A stretch of DNA of 64,000 bases. It comes from Richelia sp. CSU_2_1. Lineage in GTDB: Bacteria; Cyanobacteriota; Cyanobacteriia; Cyanobacteriales; Microcoleaceae. Below are positions 1 through 7,408 of the stretch, piece after piece. Numbering within the stretch: position 1 is the first letter of the stretch; every line of letters starts with the position of its first letter. A model generated the notes under the pieces. That model searched no databases, was not told the origin of the DNA, and saw only the letters and a program-made list of their open reading frames with translations. Location of the stretch: positions 1 through 64,000 of the forward strand of contig JAAUPF010000013.1 in the NCBI GenBank assembly GCA_012034575.1, written 5' to 3'. Both the position numbers and the translations under genes were made by a program.

Positions 1-15
1 CACGGGGCACTACCC

Positions 16-1095
16 CTACAAAATTCTCCTTGGCCTGAGAGTGCCAATATTTTGATATAATCCTAATAATCTGCTGGCGCGATGCTGATTTCTGAGCAGG
101 CGATCGCGAATTGTTTTCAAATGCACTGGTTCATCAAAAGCTTCCCAATTCTCAACAATCTGAGTTCGCACAATCTCCCCAATAAAAAATTGGTTCGTAG
201 TAAGGACTTCAGTCCTTCTCTCATCCGTAGAATCTGGCAAAATAGAACCGGATTCTGGGAAATATTTTGCTCCTTCTTCCTTCTTCCCTCTTCCTTCTTC
301 CTTCTTCCTTCTTCCTTCTTCCTTCGATTGAATTACCAACTTACAAAGCTTTTGAGTCAAAAATGGTTGCCCGCCCGTCCACTCCAAAATTTCTTGTAAA
401 ACCTCTTGAGGATTGTAAAATTTCCCCTCAAAACCCTTGACTAAAGGCAAGCATTCATGTAATTGAAAACCCCTAAGTTCAATAGCCCGACCGATATTAA
501 ACGGAGTGCGAGTTGCATCGCTAATTAAATCCGACGGCGTAGCTACTCCCAGCAAAGCAAATGTCAACCGCTGGTATTCTGATTTATAAGCGCGCTTGTT
601 GTAGCACGATCGAATCAAGGCGAAAAAATCATCTAGCGGTTCTTTGAAACTGAGAACACTATCAATTTCATCGATAAAAATGACAATATTTTGCGAAATC
701 TTGACCAGCAATAATTCTTCAATTAACTCTCCTAAACGTTGGACTGGCGGCATCAATTCTCTCTCCCGCCACCAAGTCATAAATTCCACTGCATCAAACA
801 GATTGAAATTGCACAAAAGTTTGTAAGCGACGCCACCGTACCATTTATCGAGAGAAACTTGCTGATTGCCAATATCTGAAAGGTCGATCGTAGCACAGGC
901 AATGCGATCGATCGAAAGTTTTTGTACAGTTCGCACCAGCAAACTAGATTTGCCCATTTGTCGGGAATTGAGCACGTAACAAAACTCTCCAGCTTTGAGG
1001 GCACCATAAAGTTCCGAGTCAGCTTGTCGCACTACATAAGTGGGCGCATCTTGCGGGAGACTGCCGCCGATTTGATATTGATAATCGACTGTCAT
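16..1095 (-). CDS. AAA_35-like ATPase, repeat-invaded and 3'-truncated
   Basis: This is a 359-residue P-loop ATPase of the cyanobacterial AAA_35 (AAA-like) group. Walker A is SRQMGKSS at about residues 44-51 and Walker B is IVIFIDEID at about 137-145. The start is followed by the usual IGGSLPQDAPTYV entry motif. Between LCKLVIQS and FFIGEIVRTQ there is an in-frame insertion of about 45 residues. It is encoded by a TTCCTTC tandem repeat and a copy of the 'AAGGACTNNAGTCCTT' repeat. The C-terminus departs from the family after LLGLYQNI and stops inside a GTAGGGGTAGTGCCCC-type repeat, so the usual downstream segment is missing. The start lies 20 bp after the pilin-like gene on the same strand, so they are probably co-transcribed. 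Function is unknown; relatives are STAND-like signalling ATPases. It may be a decaying copy of the 5538 gene's ATPase domain. Confidence 0.7.
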   Translation of the reverse strand: MTVDYQYQIGGSLPQDAPTYVVRQADSELYGALKAGEFCYVLNSRQMGKSSLLVRTVQKLSIDRIACATIDLSDIGNQQVSLDKWYGGVAYKLLCNFNLFDAVEFMTWWRERELMPPVQRLGELIEELLLVKISQNIVIFIDEIDSVLSFKEPLDDFFALIRSCYNKRAYKSEYQRLTFALLGVATPSDLISDATRTPFNIGRAIELRGFQLHECLPLVKGFEGKFYNPQEVLQEILEWTGGQPFLTQKLCKLVIQSKEEGRRKKEEGRGKKEEGAKYFPESGSILPDSTDERRTEVLTTNQFFIGEIVRTQIVENWEAFDEPVHLKTIRDRLLRNQHRASRLLGLYQNIGTLRPRRIL

Positions 1096-1114
1096 AAGCT
1101 TGCTTTTAGTTAGA

Positions 1115-1630
1115 TTATTTTGTCAAATCTGTTGTACCTTTACCGCAAGTAACTTTGCCATTTTGATAAATTGGTTTCGCTGGTTCAATTGTAGCGGGAG
1201 AATCAGTTTCGCACAAGATGTAAGTTGTTGTTATTTCATCTTTGGCAGCATTGGGATCGACTTCTTTGGCAGGAACTACAAACACACCGCCGACATAACT
1301 TTTAAGTGTTTTTTGTTTGGAAATTCCGTAATGAAAGGCTGCTTTTTCAGTGGCATAAATTGAATATTTGTAGTTGGTTGTTTCTGGCTTTACGCTAATA
1401 CCCAGAGCGTCAATGGAATTAGTAAAAACACCTTTTTCTAAAAAGTGGGCTTGCTGGCCTTTGCTCATCGAACTAACATACTGTTTCGATTCTGATAGCG
1501 GGCTTCTATTGCCTCTATGCAGAAAACTTGGCAAAACCGCCGCGATAATTATCCCAATAAATATCAAAAGCGCTAAACATCCACAACCGTTATATGCAAT
1601 GCTATTTGACCGCGCATCTTTTGGGTTCAT
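1115..1630 (-). CDS. Type IV pilin-like G/H family protein
   Basis: This is a 171-residue protein of the cyanobacterial pilin-like G/H group. A short polar N-terminus ending in GCGC leads into a hydrophobic helix (about residues 18-34). This is followed by the conserved ESKQYVSSMSKGQQAHF stretch and a C-terminal two-Cys region (ILCETDS ... KVTCGKGTT). I chose the ATG at 1630 because GGAGAA lies 5 bases upstream; 19 more in-frame codons exist upstream but have no ribosome site. A classical prepilin cleavage motif with Glu at +5 is not visible, so it may be a minor pilin-like envelope protein rather than a pilus subunit. It is a close paralogue of the 4772-5353 gene and sits just upstream of the AAA ATPase. 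Confidence 0.8.
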   Translation of the reverse strand: MNPKDARSNSIAYNGCGCLALLIFIGIIIAAVLPSFLHRGNRSPLSESKQYVSSMSKGQQAHFLEKGVFTNSIDALGISVKPETTNYKYSIYATEKAAFHYGISKQKTLKSYVGGVFVVPAKEVDPNAAKDEITTTYILCETDSPATIEPAKPIYQNGKVTCGKGTTDLTK

Positions 1631-1689
1631 AGTATTTCTCCTGTTTATAGTAAGGACTTTAGTCCTTAAAAAGTCTGTTAAATTCACAT

Positions 1690-1745
1690 GAATTACGCAG
1701 GCAATCTATATGTAGGGTGCGCACTGCGCACCTTACGCCTCGCCC
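1690..1745. repeat. Palindromic GGTGCGC..GCGCACC repeat
   Basis: The segment holds a palindrome, GGTGCGCACTGCGCACC. The same unit recurs near 10487, 11020, 25240, 25340, 43432 and 43477, always between genes. It is one of the dispersed intergenic repeat families of this genome; no function can be read from it. Confidence 0.7.
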
Positions 1746-1768
1746 ATTTCACAAAGTATCGATCGATC

Positions 1769-2059
1769 CTATATTTCATCTCGATCGCCCTTTTGCCACA
1801 ATTCTTTTGCTGTCAGGACTATTAAAAACACCAAGCATCCAGAAACATTAATTGCATCTCGATCGCCCTCTGTATCGAATCCTCGATCGGGATTTATTGA
1901 ACCAACATATTGTATTGTTTCTGAGTGCTTAGGCTGAGATGCTTGATTAAGATAAGATGGCAGGGCGATCGCGCCAATTACTCCAACGAACATTAAAAAC
2001 AATAAACACCTGAAACCTTTAGCTAAAGTGTTATTTAGCTGATATTTTTGTTGGCGCAT
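1769..2059 (-). pseudogene. Short pilin-like remnant
   Basis: This 96-residue frame starts like the neighbouring pilin-like proteins: a polar N-terminus, then hydrophobic CLLFLMFVGVIGAIALPSYL, then ETIQYVGS. It loses the family sequence after about residue 55. The rest contains a second hydrophobic stretch (CLVFLIVLT), and the string ATCTCGATCGCCC occurs twice in the DNA (near 1778 and 1856), suggesting a small internal duplication or deletion. Relatives are about 170-190 residues and end in a Cys-containing domain that is absent here. A ribosome site (AAGGAAAC) precedes the ATG, so a short membrane peptide could still be made. Confidence 0.55.
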
Positions 2060-2192
2060 GGTATTGTTTCCTTTTTATTTGCAGTCAGAAGTTTCGTACT
2101 CAGAATGTTAATTTAATTCAGCGAGGCAGAGCCTCTGGATCTGCGTTACCAGGCTCTGCCTGGTAACGAGGAAAACAAGGGAATACTAATCT

Positions 2193-2753
2193 CTAAGCTC
2201 GCAATTTTTGTGCTTCTTTTCGATCGAGGGATGTCGGTTGAATCGCTTTAGTGCCGATCGCAAAATCGCGCAATTCAACTCTCGTAAACTTCACTCCCCA
2301 AGGATCGGTGGTTGTATCCAACTCCTCGACTAAAGCATTATTGAGTTGATTGCGAGCCGTATAAAGCTCCTCTAGGGTTAATTGAGCAATTTGAGTGCGA
2401 ATGGAAAGAATCAGCATATTGAACATGGCTTCTTTGAGATTCTGCACTTTGTAGCAAGCTTTTTCTAAGTCAATTACTCGCCAGTACACAATAAATTCAA
2501 GGGTGACAAAAACCCGATCGCGAGTTGCGCATTGTTGCGGTGGCAGTTTTAACATTTGCTCGCGCAGAGTTTGTTTATAAGCGACTGTTTCGACAAAGGG
2601 AATTAGAAATGTCAAACCAGGTTCGAGTTTTTTGCGATCGTAAATTCCGAAAACTTCTACTAAAGCCTCATCTCCTTGACGGACGACCTTGATACTGCTA
2701 CCTAAAGATACTCCGGCGATCGCAAACAACACCATCAAAAAATACTGATACAT
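2193..2753 (-). CDS. SPFH/band 7 membrane protein, short C-terminus
   Basis: This is a 186-residue member of the SPFH (stomatin/prohibitin/flotillin) family. An N-terminal membrane segment (about residues 3-17) is followed by the band 7 core: GDEALVEVFGIYDRKKLEPG, LIPFVETV and IRTQIAQLTLEEL, with VKFTRVELRDFAI near the end. The ATG at 2753 has TAGGAG upstream; the longer frame to 2879 runs through an ACAGTTG tandem repeat and is unlikely to be translated. Family members usually continue into a long coiled coil, but this one ends after the VELRDF motif (..DRKEAQKLRA), so it is probably truncated. It follows the NfeD-like gene on the same strand, the classical SPFH/NfeD pairing for membrane microdomains. 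Confidence 0.8.
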   Translation of the reverse strand: MYQYFLMVLFAIAGVSLGSSIKVVRQGDEALVEVFGIYDRKKLEPGLTFLIPFVETVAYKQTLREQMLKLPPQQCATRDRVFVTLEFIVYWRVIDLEKACYKVQNLKEAMFNMLILSIRTQIAQLTLEELYTARNQLNNALVEELDTTTDPWGVKFTRVELRDFAIGTKAIQPTSLDRKEAQKLRA

Positions 2754-2762
2754 AGTGAATCT

Positions 2763-2805
2763 CCTAAACAGTTGATAGTTGACAGTTGACAGTTGACAGT
2801 TAATA
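2763..2805. repeat. ACAGTTG tandem repeat
   Basis: Several copies of a 7-base unit (ACAGTTG, with variants) lie between the NfeD-like and SPFH genes. Similar tracts occur near 28680-28735, 45680-45725 and 54318-54357. Confidence 0.8.
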
Positions 2806-2884
2806 GTCGATCGTGATTTCTTAGTCCGCGAAGGCGGACTTTGTTCGACAAGAAGCGATTTCAATCGCCGAGTCATCAAAGAAG

Positions 2885-3427
2885 TTAACCGTTAATGTGA
2901 ATTAATCTGTCAGGTATCACAATCAACGTGTTTCCTTCCCGCTGCAAAACGTAAACTTTTTGTTTGGGTGCAATTCCTTGATAATCTTCATTTCGGGCTT
3001 TCCAAGGAGCACCTTCATACATCACCATTCCAGTTTCTCCAGGTAAAATTTCGGAAATAGTTGTGGCTGTGGTTGCCACGGGAATCACAAACTTTTTGCG
3101 CACGATTAAAAGCGGTCTAATCCAGGTGTTGAGGGCGAGAGAGATTACCATCCAGTAGGATATATGCCAGTCAAAAGCTGCATACATGACATATGCCCAA
3201 TTAAACTGAAATGCGATCGAGCCTATCCACAAAGCGGAAGAGCAAATTAAAGCAGCAACCCCCATCATCAGCAAGTAAAATCTGTATCTTCGCGGCAGAG
3301 TTTTGAGGATTAATAGATCGATCGCACTTAACACAATTCCGGCTGTCAACCAAAATAGCGGCGGTGTGAATGTAAAAAGCGTTCGATCGGTGGCTAATGC
3401 CAGCAGGAAAGTTAAAATAGAATCCAT
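2885..3427 (-). CDS. NfeD-like membrane protein
   Basis: This is a 180-residue protein with three likely membrane helices (about 22-42, 48-70 and 78-102). A C-terminal OB-fold-like part follows, with LPGETGMVMYEGAPWKARN and QKVYVLQREGNTLIVIP, the signature of NfeD partners of SPFH proteins. It starts with ATG at 3427 after AGGTAAAAAC and is the first gene of a minus-strand run: NfeD, SPFH, pilin-like, AAA ATPase. The upstream region (3431-3555) is nearly the same as that of the pilin-like gene at 5353, so both transcription units are probably controlled together. Confidence 0.82.
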   Translation of the reverse strand: MDSILTFLLALATDRTLFTFTPPLFWLTAGIVLSAIDLLILKTLPRRYRFYLLMMGVAALICSSALWIGSIAFQFNWAYVMYAAFDWHISYWMVISLALNTWIRPLLIVRKKFVIPVATTATTISEILPGETGMVMYEGAPWKARNEDYQGIAPKQKVYVLQREGNTLIVIPDRLIHING

Positions 3428-3430
3428 AAT

Positions 3431-3555
3431 GTTTTTACCTCGCTTTGATGCGATTCAACCTTGTTATCTCTTATCTAATCAGGCGGCTATTTGAGTTCGC
3501 GAGTGAGTTATTTGAGAATTCATCGACTTTTCATCGACTTTTTATCGACTTGGGA
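3431..3555 (-). promoter_or_regulatory. Promoter segment with 11-bp iterons (copy 1)
   Basis: ATCGACTT occurs at 3522-3529, 3533-3540 and 3544-3551, an exact 11-bp period. The segment from TTTGATGCGATTCAACC through the iterons is about 85-90% the same as 5364-5490. Direct repeats at one helical turn are typical of tandem binding by a dimeric regulator such as an OmpR/PhoB-type factor. The iterons lie about 95 bp upstream of the NfeD-like start. Confidence 0.6.
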
Positions 3556-3897
3556 CGGTTGGCAGTCAATTTAAGGTCAAATCCGCATTCCGACGGTTCG
3601 TCAGTCCAGCAGTCCGGCAGGGGTTTAAACCCCTGCCTCATAGCGAAAGTCGGTTGAAACCGACTATAGATTTAAGATTTAAGATTTTGGATTTTAGATT
3701 GGAATTATTAGTTTGAGATTGAATATCGGAGATTGAAAATTGAGGATTAAGAAGTTAATTTAATTGGCTCTTCAGTCGTCTTCAGACGACTTTCACTATG
3801 AGACAGGGAATTAATTCCCTGTCGGACGATCGGACTTACAAACAATATCGGTACAGCATTTGATGTTAAATTAATTTGGGATTGGAAACTAAGGCTG
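3556..3897. repeat. Intergenic repeats between gene units
   Basis: No gene is visible. The segment holds a hairpin around GGGTTTAAACCC (near 3620), AGTCGGTTGAAACCGACT (3649-3666) and GTCGTCTTCAGACGAC, plus A/T-rich GATTTAAGATTT tracts. These could act as processing or termination structures. Confidence 0.55.
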
Positions 3898-4721
3898 TTA
3901 TCTCGATCGCTTCCTATTTACTTTGGTTTTAGTTGAATTAATCAACAGCTCTCTTGATGCTAGGTTTGTTTTTCGGAAAAGTTTAATGTTCAGATATTTT
4001 GCCTGATAGAAACAAGTGTTTTCTAATAGAGAATACCTGAAATCTGTATTCCCCAAAGTTGCTTGAGAAAAATCTGCTTTTCGCAATGTAGCTCCTTTAA
4101 AAGTAGTAGCTCCCCAGAGCCATGTTCCTTGATATGGTAAACTTTCAACAATATAATGTACCGTGGTAGAAACCAAGATAATTAGTGGCCACAGCATCAT
4201 AAAATTAAAAACAAAGCCCCATATTAATGTCGTTTTTTTGGTAAAATAGTAGATAATTATATTTACCACAAAAATGCTAGTAAAGTAGCACCAAAAAATT
4301 GCAATCCAGTTTTCGTAGATCCATGTTGATGAAAAAAAAGAAATATTAATAACAGTATTCCATAAACAAAAAACTTAAGGAATAAAAGTCCAGTTCCCTG
4401 TTCAAATTCTGCGTTGAATAACTCAGCCAAAGTATTAGAATAATCAATGCAGTAATAAATAGATAGACCCATTGTTAAACAAGCAACGCTCAACTGATAA
4501 ATGGTTGTGACAAATGATTCTTCAAACCTTGCTCCAGATTTAGCATAAGTAAAATCCGCTCCTGTTAAATTAGTATTAACAAAGCTAGCACCTCGAATAT
4601 CAGCATGGCTCAAATTAATATCAGACAGTTCCTGACCATCGAAATTCTCACCTCTGAGGTTTTCTTTGCTAAAGTTTCTTCTACCTTGTTGATAGAGTTT
4701 AATTAATTCTGAGGCTTTCAT
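3898..4721 (-). pseudogene. Pentapeptide-repeat membrane protein, frameshifted
   Basis: Two overlapping frames together make one protein. The upstream part (4721 to 4263) starts MKASELIKLYQQGRRNFSKENLRG. It has pentapeptide repeats of the A(D/N)LXX type (LSHADIRGASFVNTNLTGADF) and then membrane helices. The downstream part (to 3898) begins with another membrane segment and has a second pentapeptide block (GATLRKADFSQATLGNTDF) ending YQAKYLN. This repeat-membrane-repeat layout matches a known cyanobacterial family. The frames join if one A is added to the A-run at 4270-4274, giving LLAFFVVNII. The C-terminus is also shorter than usual. It follows the pilin-like gene (4772-5353) by 50 bp, probably in one operon. 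Confidence 0.75.
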
Positions 4722-4771
4722 TTTGATTTTCTCCTATTTGTGCGAAATATTCTGGGATTTGTTTAGTTAGA

Positions 4772-5353
4772 TTATCTGGTCAATTCCGTTGTGCCTTTAC
4801 CGCAAATAACCTCACCATTTTGATAGATTGGTTCCGCTGGTTCATCTGTTGGTTTAAATCTAATTAAAGGGCGATCTTCATTGGTTTCGCAAAGTATAGA
4901 TACAGTCGTCATTGCATTTCGATCTAATTCTTGAGCAGGAACTAGAAAAACACCCCCAAAATAACTTTTAAGCGCCTGGTTTTTGTTAGGTAATGAATAA
5001 CTAAATGCTGCTCTTTGAGTAACGCGAATTGAATATTTGTAGTTATTTGTTTCTGTTTTTATTCCAAGTCCTAAATCAGAAATAGAATTGCCAAACGTAC
5101 TGTTTTCTGCAAAATAAGCTTGCTGACCTTTATTCATTGAAGCAACATACTGTTTCGCTTCCGACTGCCTAGCCTTATTTGCCATACTCAAAAATGATGG
5201 CACAAATATCTCAACTTGCTTATCCTTAATTCCAAAGGTCAAAAATAATCCTGGGAATAGCATAATTGCGCCAATTACTCCAATGAATATCAGCAATGAG
5301 CATCCGCAACCTTTAGGTAAAATGCTATTTGACTTAGACTTTTGTTGACTCAT
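4772..5353 (-). CDS. Type IV pilin-like G/H family protein
   Basis: This 193-residue paralogue of the 1115-1630 protein shares the GCGC-hydrophobic N-terminus, the ARQSEAKQYVASMNKGQQAYF stretch, GGVFLVPAQE and the C-terminal VICGKGTTELTR. A segment of about 20 residues (MLFPGLFLTFGIKDKQVEIF) is inserted between the first half of the hydrophobic helix and the usual VPSFL motif, lengthening or breaking the helix. The ATG at 5353 follows GAGGAAAAA. The upstream region carries the 11-bp iterons shared with the NfeD-like gene, and the HTH/AAA gene is divergent. Confidence 0.82.
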   Translation of the reverse strand: MSQQKSKSNSILPKGCGCSLLIFIGVIGAIMLFPGLFLTFGIKDKQVEIFVPSFLSMANKARQSEAKQYVASMNKGQQAYFAENSTFGNSISDLGLGIKTETNNYKYSIRVTQRAAFSYSLPNKNQALKSYFGGVFLVPAQELDRNAMTTVSILCETNEDRPLIRFKPTDEPAEPIYQNGEVICGKGTTELTR

Positions 5354-5363
5354 GGTATTTTTT

Positions 5364-5490
5364 CCTCGCTTTTACCTTGTTTTGATGCGATTCAACCTTG
5401 TTATTCCCATCTAATCAGGTGGCTGTTCGAGTTGGCGACTGACTTATTTGAGAATTCATCGACTTTTCATCGACTTGCCATCGACTTGAG
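5364..5490 (-). promoter_or_regulatory. Promoter segment with 11-bp iterons (copy 2)
   Basis: ATCGACTT at 5458-5465, 5469-5476 and 5480-5487 repeats the exact 11-bp period seen at 3522-3551, within a longer near-identical block. The nearest iteron is about 105 bp upstream of the pilin-like start at 5353. On the other side it lies about 50 bp upstream of the divergent gene at 5538, which encodes a DNA-binding-like domain. Confidence 0.6.
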
Positions 5491-5537
5491 GGACACTTGC
5501 ATTTATTATGGTTTTAGTGTCTCAATTGCGATAAACA

Positions 5538-7298
5538 ATGCCTCGATCGCTCAGGCTGCGTCTCCAGTACATTCCCGCAGTTAAATCCTCTCTCCTCCGC
5601 AACGGCTTTCCCAGTCAGAAAATCCTGGCTGAGGATTTAGGAATCGCCCAATCTACAGTCAGTCATTTCCTGAATGGCAAACCTGTGGATTATGCCAATT
5701 TCATCGAAATTTGTCGCGGATTGAATCAAGAATGGCGCGATATAGCCGATTTTGAATCCCAATCCCCGCCCGATGAGGTATTGCCAAAATCTGTAAAAAT
5801 TGCGATCGCCCAATCCACTCAACACAACACTCTGGTTCAACAATTTCACCAAGCTTTTACTGCCGCCAGTCACGAAGTTTTTTTAGTTAACAAAAATAGC
5901 AAAGATTACTCGTATTTAAAAAATTGCGATTATTTACTGCTGCCGATCGACTCAGAATCTGCTGCTAGCGAAATGATAGTAGAACAAGTGCAGCTAGCCA
6001 AAGAATTGCACTCTTTAAATTATCATAAACCAGCTATTTTACCAATTTGTATTGAATTAAATACACCAATTTCTTTCGATTTATTACACTATTTAGCAGA
6101 AATCCCGATTTGGCATTGGCGAGGTACGGGCGATCCATCAAATTTAATTTCCGAAGTTTTCACTGTAATTCAAGAAGGTCGCACATCCTTAAATCCCGAC
6201 TGTGAATTAGCAGTCAATTTAACGAATATTACTAACACAAAACAGTCAATAATTCAACCCCTACCAGCAGCAGCACCAGAAGTGCCGGGAGGACAAGTAG
6301 ATTTAGCTTCTGCTTTGTATATCGATCGCCCTCCGATCGAATCCCGCTGTTACGAAACCATCGGTCAACCTGGGGCCCTGATTCGGATTAAAGCCCCCAG
6401 ACAAATGGGTAAAACATCTTTAATGGCGAGGATTTTGCACCATGCAGAACAGCAAGGTTCCCGCACGGTCGCACTAAGTTTTCAGCTCGCAAATAAGAGA
6501 GTTTTCGCTAATTCCGATACATTTTTGCAGTGGTTTTGTGCTAGCATAGGTCAAGAATTGGGAATGCTAGAACAGTTGCCGAAGTGTTGGGAATTAGCAG
6601 ATTTAATTGGCAGCAATCAGTGCTGCAAGGCTTACATCGAACAGTATTTGCTGTCGGAATCTTCACCGCCTTTAACTTTGGGTTTGGATGAGTGCGATCG
6701 CCTGTTTGAATCGCCGGAAATTGCCGATGATTTTTTTGGATTGTTGCGGGCTTTGCATGAAGAAGCCAAGCGGCGAGATATCTGGAAAAAGTTTCACTTG
6801 ATTGTAGTGCATTCGACAGAAGTTTATATCCCGCTCGATGTAAATAAATCGCCATTTAATGTAGGATTGCCGATCGAACTACCGGAGTTTAATTTGCAGC
6901 AAGTACAAGATTTAGCAAAACGCCACGGATTGAATTGGAACTCGCGGGAAGTTGCAGAATTGATGGGTTTAGTGGGTGGAAATCCTTATTTAGTGCGGCT
7001 GGGAATGTATCATATTTGCCGTCAAGATTTGACTTTAGATCGGTTAGTGCAAGAATCGGCAACTGAAGCGGGAATTTATAGCGATCATTTGCGGCGGCAT
7101 TTGTGGAATTTAGAGAAATATGCGGAATTAATGGAGGCGATGGGAGAGGTAGCAAACGCATCCCAACCAGTACGATTGAAGTCTGAATTAGGATTTAAAT
7201 TAAATAGTATGGGGTTGGTGAAACTTCAAGGAAATAGTTGCAGTCCGCGATGTAAATTGTATGCAGAATATTTTCGCGATCGACTCTCGCAGCCTTAA
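5538..7298 (+). CDS. HTH / TIR-like / AAA_35 ATPase fusion
   Basis: This 586-residue protein has three parts. Residues 1-75 are a Cro/XRE-like HTH of the type that opens many cyanobacterial STAND proteins (LAEDLGIAQSTVSHFLNGKP). Residues 85-215 resemble a TIR-like fold (KIAIAQSTQHNTLVQQFHQAF, DYLLLPID, AILPICIEL, WRGTGDP). Residues 240-580 are an AAA_35 P-loop ATPase with Walker A APRQMGKTS at 286-294 and Walker B LTLGLDECD at about 379-387. The fold names are my reading of patterns, and the TIR-like call is the weakest. It is divergent from the pilin-like operon across the iteron region, so it could regulate that operon. It could also be a conflict-type signalling ATPase whose effector is the TIR-like domain. 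Confidence 0.75.
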   Translation: MPRSLRLRLQYIPAVKSSLLRNGFPSQKILAEDLGIAQSTVSHFLNGKPVDYANFIEICRGLNQEWRDIADFESQSPPDEVLPKSVKIAIAQSTQHNTLVQQFHQAFTAASHEVFLVNKNSKDYSYLKNCDYLLLPIDSESAASEMIVEQVQLAKELHSLNYHKPAILPICIELNTPISFDLLHYLAEIPIWHWRGTGDPSNLISEVFTVIQEGRTSLNPDCELAVNLTNITNTKQSIIQPLPAAAPEVPGGQVDLASALYIDRPPIESRCYETIGQPGALIRIKAPRQMGKTSLMARILHHAEQQGSRTVALSFQLANKRVFANSDTFLQWFCASIGQELGMLEQLPKCWELADLIGSNQCCKAYIEQYLLSESSPPLTLGLDECDRLFESPEIADDFFGLLRALHEEAKRRDIWKKFHLIVVHSTEVYIPLDVNKSPFNVGLPIELPEFNLQQVQDLAKRHGLNWNSREVAELMGLVGGNPYLVRLGMYHICRQDLTLDRLVQESATEAGIYSDHLRRHLWNLEKYAELMEAMGEVANASQPVRLKSELGFKLNSMGLVKLQGNSCSPRCKLYAEYFRDRLSQP

Positions 7299-7408
7299 TT
7301 TGATTTTTTTGATAAATTTTATGAATTTTAACCGAAAAATTGTTGTGGTAATCGATCGGACATGATATAAGTTGTAAACCACTTTTTGACAAGATTAAGG
7401 AGAAATAT

